Source of the DNA: Caballeronia fortuita
Lineage (GTDB): Bacteria; Pseudomonadota; Gammaproteobacteria; Burkholderiales; Burkholderiaceae
Direction of reading: 5' to 3'
DNA: 64,000 nucleotides
Assembly: GCF_001544835.2 (NCBI RefSeq)
Contig: NZ_FCNX02000014.1
Coordinates: forward strand, 124,001-188,000
Below, in pieces: positions 59,397 to 64,000 of the stretch. The notes under the pieces were generated by a model that made no database searches, was not told the origin of the DNA, and saw nothing but the letters and a program-made list of their open reading frames with translations. Both the position numbers and the translations under genes were made by a program. Positions within the stretch are counted from its first letter, which is position 1. Every line of letters begins with the position of its first letter.

Positions 59397-59735
59397 TCAA
59401 CTTCCGCGATAAGTGCCGAAGCTCCATGGCGAACAAAGCAGCGGCACGTGATAGTGCTGCGCCGCATCGGCGAGCGTGAAGCGCACCGGAACGACATCGG
59501 CGAAGACGTCGGGCGTCTTGAAGTAATCGGCCACCCAGAAGCGCAACTCGAAATCGCCCGCGCGCGCGCGCGCCGCCGGAAGGATCGGCGAATCGGTGCG
59601 CCCGTCGCGATTGGTGCGCGTGCGCGCGAGCAGCGTCGGCGGCTGCGTGCCGATATCGAACAGTTCGATCTGCATCCCGGCGGCGGGCTTGCCGAGCGCG
59701 ACGTCGAGTACATGTGTGGTGATGCCTGCGGCCAT
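59397..59735 (-). CDS. uraH: 5-hydroxyisourate hydrolase (transthyretin-like)
   Basis: The protein is 112 residues. It is a complete HIUase with catalytic His in GITTHVLDVALGKPAAGMQ, Arg/Asp in TRTNRDGRTDSPIL, His in HYHVPLLCSPWSFGTYRGS and the C-terminal YRGS that defines the family. It converts 5-hydroxyisourate to OHCU in uric-acid breakdown; UraD (62977) takes the next step. A second, exported relative lies 38 bases upstream on the same strand, then an MFS carrier, so the three probably form one operon. Confidence 0.93.
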   Translation of the reverse strand: MAAGITTHVLDVALGKPAAGMQIELFDIGTQPPTLLARTRTNRDGRTDSPILPAARARAGDFELRFWVADYFKTPDVFADVVPVRFTLADAAQHYHVPLLCSPWSFGTYRGS

Positions 59736-59773
59736 GTTGCTTCTCCTTTTTTCGCGTTTCGTTTATTTCCGGC

Positions 59774-60289
59774 TCAACTGCCGCGGTAGTAGTTATAGCT
59801 CCACGGTCCGAACAGCACGGGCAGATGAATGCGTTGATTGACATCGGTGATGCGAAAACGAAGTGGAATCTTCGAAAGGAACAGCGGTTGCGGCAGATTC
59901 GCCTTGCGCGCGGCGAAGTATTCATCGGCATGCAGCAACAACTCATATGTACCGGCGCGATAGGTCTCGCCGATCAGCAGCGGCGGTTCGCTGCGGCCGC
60001 TCGCGGCAAGCGTGATCGTCTGCAACAGCTTCGCGTTGGCGTCACCGATTGCGAACAGATCGACGCGCATGCCCGCGGCGGGCGTGCCGTGCCATGTGTC
60101 GAGGCCGTGCATCGTAAGACGCGGGCTCAGACCGTCCTGTTGCACGGGGCCCGTCGTCTGATTCGGTGCGGGCGCATCGGCGGCAAGCGCGGCTTTCGGC
60201 ATCAGCATGCTGCCGCCGAGCGCGACGGATGTCAGGGCAAAACGTCGGCGGCTCGCATCGAAAGCCGCAGTCGTGTCTTTGTCGCGCAT
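59774..60289 (-). CDS. Tat-exported 5-hydroxyisourate-hydrolase-like protein
   Basis: The protein is 171 residues. A Tat signal (ASRRRFALTSVALGGSMLMP) precedes a transthyretin-like domain: RLTMHGLDTWHGTPAAGMRV, AGTYELLLHADEYFAARK, IHLPVLFGPWSYNYYRGS. The terminal YRGS and the two catalytic-type histidines are kept, but the Arg of the central motif reads AASGRSEPPLL, so activity is likely but not certain. It should work in the periplasm, possibly on hydroxyisourate formed there. It starts 1 base from the stop of the MFS gene. Confidence 0.85.
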   Translation of the reverse strand: MRDKDTTAAFDASRRRFALTSVALGGSMLMPKAALAADAPAPNQTTGPVQQDGLSPRLTMHGLDTWHGTPAAGMRVDLFAIGDANAKLLQTITLAASGRSEPPLLIGETYRAGTYELLLHADEYFAARKANLPQPLFLSKIPLRFRITDVNQRIHLPVLFGPWSYNYYRGS

Positions 60290-60290
60290 G

Positions 60291-61631
60291 TCAGGCCTCT
60301 TGTTCGTTGCCGAGTTTGCGAATGCCGATCATGACGAGCACCGCGGCCAGAACTTCGATCACGGCAACGAGATACAGGCCGGTCGTGACTCTGCCCGTTG
60401 CGTTCTTGATGAGGCCCATCACATAGGGCGCGCCGAAGCCCGCGAGATTGGAAACGGAGTTGATGAGCGCCACGCCGATCGCCGCCGCGCTGCCCGCGAG
60501 ATATCGATTCGGCAATTGCCAAAAAACGGGAATCGCACTCATCGTGCCCACGAGCGACGCCGTCATGGCCAGCAATGCAATGACTGGCGAGATCTTGTCG
60601 AAGCCCATCAGCACGGCGAGCACCGCCATCGCTACGCCGCCGATGATGGCCGCGCCGCTGAAGTGCCAGCGCACTTCGTTGCTGCGGTCCGAGTGCGCAC
60701 CGTTGACGATCATGCCGGCCGCGCCGCACAGATACGCCACCGCCGCGATCCAGCCGACCGCCATCGGCGTGCTGATGCCGACGTCCTTGATGACCGTGGG
60801 AATCCAGAACGTGAGCGTCGAATTTGCGCACAGCAGGCAGAAGAAGATCGCGATCAGCAGCCACACCTTGCGGTTCTTGAAGAGCGAGCGCCAGTCGTGA
60901 CCGCGCTCGCCCATCGCGGCATTGTCACGCCGCAAGGCATCGAGCACGACGCGTTTTTCATCGTCGGAAAGCCAGCGCGCCTGCTCGGGCTTATCAGTCA
61001 TGTAGAAGTACGCGAACACGCCGGCGAGCACCGAAGGAATGCCTTCGATGATGAAGAGCCACTGCCAGCCGTGCATGCCATGCACGCCGCTCATCGACGT
61101 CATGATCCAGCCGGCGAGAGGACCGCCGAGTACGCCCGCGATTGCCGACGCCGACATGAACGTGCCGAATGCCCGTGCACGCCGTTGCGACGGATACCAG
61201 TACGTCAGGTAGAGGATGACGCCGGGATAGAAGCCCGCTTCGAATGCGCCGAGCAGGAACCGCAAGACATAGAACTGCGTGGGCGTGCTGACATGCGTTT
61301 GCAGCATGCATATGACGCCCCAGCAGATCGTGATTCGCATGATCGTCTTTTTCGCGCCGATCTTCTGCAAGAGCATGTTCGACGGCACTTCGAAGAGAAA
61401 GTAGCCGAGAAAGAAGATGCCCGCGCCGAGACCATATACCGCTTCGCTGAAATGCAGCGAGTCCAGCATCTGCAGCTTGGCGAAGCCGATGTTCACACGA
61501 TCCAGCCATGCGAGCACCCACAGCACGCCGAGAAACGGCAGCAGGCGCCATGAGACCTTGCGATAGACGCTTGCTTCAGCGCTTTCCGCCGCGCTCGCGA
61601 AGACCGGCATCTCCTGTTTGATGAGCGACAT
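60291..61631 (-). CDS. MFS transporter (ACS family), probable ureide/purine-pathway carrier
   Basis: The protein is 446 residues. The start at 61631 follows AAAGGAG at 6 bases. Twelve membrane segments with the same motifs as the carrier at 50480 (LGVLWVLAWLDRVNIGFAKL, HFSEAVYGLGAGIFFLGYFL, EVPSNMLL, AFEAGFYPGVILYLTYWYPS). The ACS family moves organic anions. Operon position just upstream of two hydroxyisourate-hydrolase-like genes and near uraD suggests uptake of urate, allantoate or a related ureide; this is inference from context. It is divergent from a LysR gene. Confidence 0.88.
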   Translation of the reverse strand: MSLIKQEMPVFASAAESAEASVYRKVSWRLLPFLGVLWVLAWLDRVNIGFAKLQMLDSLHFSEAVYGLGAGIFFLGYFLFEVPSNMLLQKIGAKKTIMRITICWGVICMLQTHVSTPTQFYVLRFLLGAFEAGFYPGVILYLTYWYPSQRRARAFGTFMSASAIAGVLGGPLAGWIMTSMSGVHGMHGWQWLFIIEGIPSVLAGVFAYFYMTDKPEQARWLSDDEKRVVLDALRRDNAAMGERGHDWRSLFKNRKVWLLIAIFFCLLCANSTLTFWIPTVIKDVGISTPMAVGWIAAVAYLCGAAGMIVNGAHSDRSNEVRWHFSGAAIIGGVAMAVLAVLMGFDKISPVIALLAMTASLVGTMSAIPVFWQLPNRYLAGSAAAIGVALINSVSNLAGFGAPYVMGLIKNATGRVTTGLYLVAVIEVLAAVLVMIGIRKLGNEQEA

Positions 61632-61901
61632 GGTTTCTCCTTTCCAGTCGGTTTGCGTCGCGCGGACAAGGCCGTGCGTTCGGTTGGAAGCAAGTATAGA
61701 AACGGTCAAAAAATCGGGAACGGGGGACGGGCCAATAAGCCCCATAGCAACATGTATATAGGTTGCAACGCCTTGCGTGGCGCGGCTTCACACGGTATTG
61801 CGCAGCGCCGCCGGGCACTTATGGATTACCCTAGCGCGGCTTGCATGAAACGGTTCTGGCGATCGCCGCTGGCAAAATGGCGGCGCAGCCACGCGAATAA
61901 C

Positions 61902-62867
61902 ATGGACACGAAACTCATCATGAATCGCACCGACGATCCATTCGATACCTATCTGCTGCGCGTGCTGTGCACGCTGATCGGCGAACGCAGCGTGTCGCGC
62001 ACGGCCATTCGTATGAACCAGTCGCAACCGGCCATCAGCTCGGCGCTCAAGCGGCTGCGCGCCATCTTCAACGACCCCTTGCTCACGCGCGAAAAGAACG
62101 CGATGGTGCCGACCGAGCGCGCAATACAACTCGCGCAAAGCGCGCAGGCCGCATTGAGTGCGCTCGATAACCTGCTCGTATCGGACGATCATTTCGATCC
62201 TGCAACCACGGAGCAAAGCTTCACCGTCGGCATGCCCGACTATCTCGCGCCGCCTTTTTTCGCCCATGTGGTGCGTGAATTCCGGCGTGCTGCACCACGC
62301 GCGCGCCTCGTCGCGGTGCCGCTCTCGGCTTCATTCAACTACGAACAAGGGCTTTCCGAAGGCGCGCCGGATATCGTGATCGGCAACTGGCCCAATCCGC
62401 CGGAACATCTGCACCTGTCGGTGCTGCTGGAGGACGACGTCGTGTGCGTCGTCGCGCGCGACAGCATCTACGCGCAATCAGGCAAGTTCGATGCCGAGGA
62501 CTATCTGAGCGCATCGCATATCGTGCCGACGCCGTATTCCCGCGATCAGCGCGGCGTCGTCGATACGGGGCTCAGCACCATGCGCGTGCATCGCGATAAC
62601 CGCGTGAGCTGTCCGTATTTCAATCTCGCGCCCAGTCTCATTCCAGGCACCGATCTCATCCTCACGACAGGACGGCATTTCGCCAATCATCACGCGCAGC
62701 ATCTTCCGCTTGCCGTGTTGGAACCGCCGATCGAATTTCCATTCATGCGCTTCTATCAGTTATGGCATCCGTCGCGGCATCGCTCCGCGTCGCACGTATG
62801 GCTGCGCGGCATGTTGACGGCGGCATCTCAGGAGTTGCGCGCGTTGCGCGATATGTATCGGACATAG
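61902..62867 (+). CDS. LysR-family regulator, probably of the ureide cluster
   Basis: The protein is 321 residues from ATG 61902 (MDTKLIMNRTDDPFDTYLLR); ATG 61920 is an alternative and no strong ribosome site decides. The helix-turn-helix is GERSVSRTAIRMNQSQPAIS with SALKRLRAIFNDPLLTREKN, of the NodD/SyrM-like type with a shifted spacing. The effector domain begins SFTVGMPDYLAPPFFAHVVR. It is divergent from the MFS-uraH operon and upstream of uraD, so it likely controls both. Confidence 0.88.
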   Translation: MDTKLIMNRTDDPFDTYLLRVLCTLIGERSVSRTAIRMNQSQPAISSALKRLRAIFNDPLLTREKNAMVPTERAIQLAQSAQAALSALDNLLVSDDHFDPATTEQSFTVGMPDYLAPPFFAHVVREFRRAAPRARLVAVPLSASFNYEQGLSEGAPDIVIGNWPNPPEHLHLSVLLEDDVVCVVARDSIYAQSGKFDAEDYLSASHIVPTPYSRDQRGVVDTGLSTMRVHRDNRVSCPYFNLAPSLIPGTDLILTTGRHFANHHAQHLPLAVLEPPIEFPFMRFYQLWHPSRHRSASHVWLRGMLTAASQELRALRDMYRT

Positions 62868-62976
62868 CGCTATCGCGTTCTGTTATGCGGTCAATAGGAT
62901 CGGCTGTCTCGCGGCGCGCCCGCATGCTTCCTATACTCGGCACGAATCGTCATCGATGCCTATAGGAGAGCCGTTC

Positions 62977-63501
62977 ATGTCGCATTCGATCAATCTCGCG
63001 CCGGTCAATTCGCTCGATCACGCCGGCTTCGTCGGCGCATTCGCCAGCGTGTTCGAGCACTTTCCGCAAGCGGCGGAAGGCGCGTGGAGCGTGCGGCCAT
63101 TCGCGTCCGCCACGGCCTTGCATGATGCGATGATGGATGTCATCCGCAATCTCGACGACCAAAGCCAGCGCGCATTCCTGAACCTGCATCCGCTCTTGTC
63201 CGGAGCGAACATTCATTCAGGAACGATGACGGCGGATTCCGATGCCGAGCAGAAGAGCGCGGGGCTCGATGCGATGTCGAACGAGCAGGAAGCGTCGCTC
63301 GATCGACTCAATGCGGCGTATCTCGAGCGGCACGGCTTTCCGTTCATTATCTGCGTGCGGCATTACACGCGCGAAGGCATTTTCAGCGCGCTCGAGAGAC
63401 GCATCGGACGCAGCACGCAGCAGGAGCTCGATGAGGCCCTCGCGCAGATCGCGGCTATCACGCGCGCGCGATTGAACGCGCGTCTTCACGCGCTCAATTG
63501 A
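62977..63501 (+). CDS. uraD: OHCU decarboxylase (2-oxo-4-hydroxy-4-carboxy-5-ureidoimidazoline decarboxylase)
   Basis: The protein is 174 residues. ATG 62977 follows AGGAG at ~9 bases. It is an all-helical UraD protein with family motifs NSLDHAGFVGAFASVFEHFP, the catalytic His H71 in FLNLHPLLSG, NEQEASLDRLNAAYLERHGF and PFIICVRHYTREGIF. It converts OHCU to (S)-allantoin, the step after UraH. Together with the HIUase genes this completes the urate-to-allantoin branch except for urate oxidase, which was not seen in the window. Confidence 0.9.
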   Translation: MSHSINLAPVNSLDHAGFVGAFASVFEHFPQAAEGAWSVRPFASATALHDAMMDVIRNLDDQSQRAFLNLHPLLSGANIHSGTMTADSDAEQKSAGLDAMSNEQEASLDRLNAAYLERHGFPFIICVRHYTREGIFSALERRIGRSTQQELDEALAQIAAITRARLNARLHALN

Positions 63502-63525
63502 GCGACGCGAAGACGCCTTTGCACA

Positions 63526-64000
63526 TCACTGCGCAGCGCACACGCGCGGCACGCGATGGAAATTGCGGTCGAAATAGATCAGGCTGTCGCCGTCGTCGCG
63601 CACGCGAATCGCCGTCGTCTGCACGAACATCACCGAATGCGAGCCTACTTCCTTCGCTTCGACGATGGTGCCTTGCAGGCTTGCGAGCGCGTCGCGCAGC
63701 ACCGGCACGCCGTTCGCGCCTTCGTCCCATACGGGTAGCGAAAAGCGTTCGTCCATCGACAACGGCGTGAGTCCCGCGAAGTGCCGCGCGATCTGTTCGA
63801 GGTGACCGGGCAACACGTTCACGCACACATTGCGATTGTTCACGAAGGCCGCATGCATCGTGCTCGAACGATTGATGCAAACGAGCAGCGTGGGTGGCGC
63901 ATCCGTGACCGAGCACACGGCGCTTGCGGTAATGCCGCAGCGGCCATGCGAGCCCATCGTCGTGATGACGTTCACCGCGGCGCCCAGATGGGCCATGGCT
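63526..64000 (-). CDS. Flavin reductase domain protein (5' end outside window)
   Basis: About 157 residues are visible. The reading frame is open to the right edge; the first Met in frame (63996) is inside the family's typical N-terminal region (MAHLGAAVNVITTMGSHGRC), so the true start lies beyond 64000. Flavin-reductase-like motifs: GITASAVCSVTDAPPTLLVC, NRSSTMHAAFVNNRNVCVNV and LIYFDRNFHRV. It would use NAD(P)H to reduce FMN/FAD for a two-component monooxygenase. Partner genes would be off the right edge. It is convergent with uraD. Confidence 0.87.
   Translation of the reverse strand, partial: AMAHLGAAVNVITTMGSHGRCGITASAVCSVTDAPPTLLVCINRSSTMHAAFVNNRNVCVNVLPGHLEQIARHFAGLTPLSMDERFSLPVWDEGANGVPVLRDALASLQGTIVEAKEVGSHSVMFVQTTAIRVRDDGDSLIYFDRNFHRVPRVCAAQ

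Noticed and set aside
1..64000. CRISPR arrays, tRNA or rRNA genes, prophage genes
   Set aside because: None seen on either strand by reading; no regularly spaced repeats and no phage structural or integrase genes.

Overview
The window is GC-rich bacterial DNA packed with genes and looks like a Burkholderiaceae chromosome or chromid of the Paraburkholderia/Caballeronia type. The evidence is the family mix (DUF4148 and DUF4399 proteins, short H-NS proteins, HPP-CBS protein, FCD-type GntR regulators), the codon use, and a large palindromic intergenic repeat. No rRNA, tRNA, CRISPR array, transposase or prophage gene was seen.

Layout. 1-6.2 kb: end of an HPP-CBS membrane protein, a DUF3857/transglutaminase protein, a caspase-like/formylglycine-enzyme-like fusion, and a tandem pair of exported DUF4399 proteins. 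6.2-21.9 kb: the most interesting region, a dedicated peptide-export system. Two small proteins (6477-6776 and, on the other strand, 20294-20623) carry colinear 26-residue double-glycine leaders. They flank genes for an outer-membrane TolC-like lipoprotein, a two-FHA membrane protein, an HlyD-type adaptor, a PpiC-type prolyl isomerase, a 1019-residue ABC exporter with two cyclic-nucleotide-binding-like domains and a C39 (leader-cutting) peptidase, and a sigma-54 activator. A PP2C phosphatase and a multi-membrane-segment protein follow the second peptide gene, and an NC/LRAT-type protein lies just beyond it. Sigma-54 type promoters (GG-N10-GC) precede both peptide genes and the NC-protein operon. 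I read this as a sigma-54-controlled type I export system, with a phosphothreonine-type regulatory layer (FHA plus PP2C), for Asn/Gln-rich cysteine-free peptides.

22-32 kb: 4-hydroxyphenylpyruvate dioxygenase; a cupredoxin/metallophosphoesterase operon diverging from an ECF sigma/anti-sigma pair, with matching GGGAATA motifs pointing both ways; then a branched-chain amino-acid (liv) transport locus that is probably damaged. It has a ~600-bp palindromic repeat between livK and livH, no livG, and a livF without a proper start. 32-45.8 kb: AroE-like dehydrogenase, Kup potassium transporter, propionate-CoA-transferase-like enzyme, amino-acid permease, 1-Cys peroxiredoxin, bacterioferritin-like protein, GntR regulator, ketopantoate reductase family protein, DUF4148 and DUF427 proteins, and an exported MsrB-DipZ-MsrA operon for repairing oxidised envelope proteins.

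45.8-58.6 kb: OmpR/HK two-component system, a ~0.8 kb non-coding stretch, LysR and MFS genes, then a GntR-controlled Rieske oxygenase/reductase pair with two near-identical operator-like boxes, a double alpha/beta-hydrolase protein, Ohr and a VOC protein. 58.6-64 kb: an H-NS protein with a duplicated DNA-binding motif and a ureide/purine-degradation cluster (two hydroxyisourate-hydrolase-like proteins, one with a Tat signal; MFS carrier; LysR regulator; OHCU decarboxylase), ending in a flavin reductase cut by the window edge.
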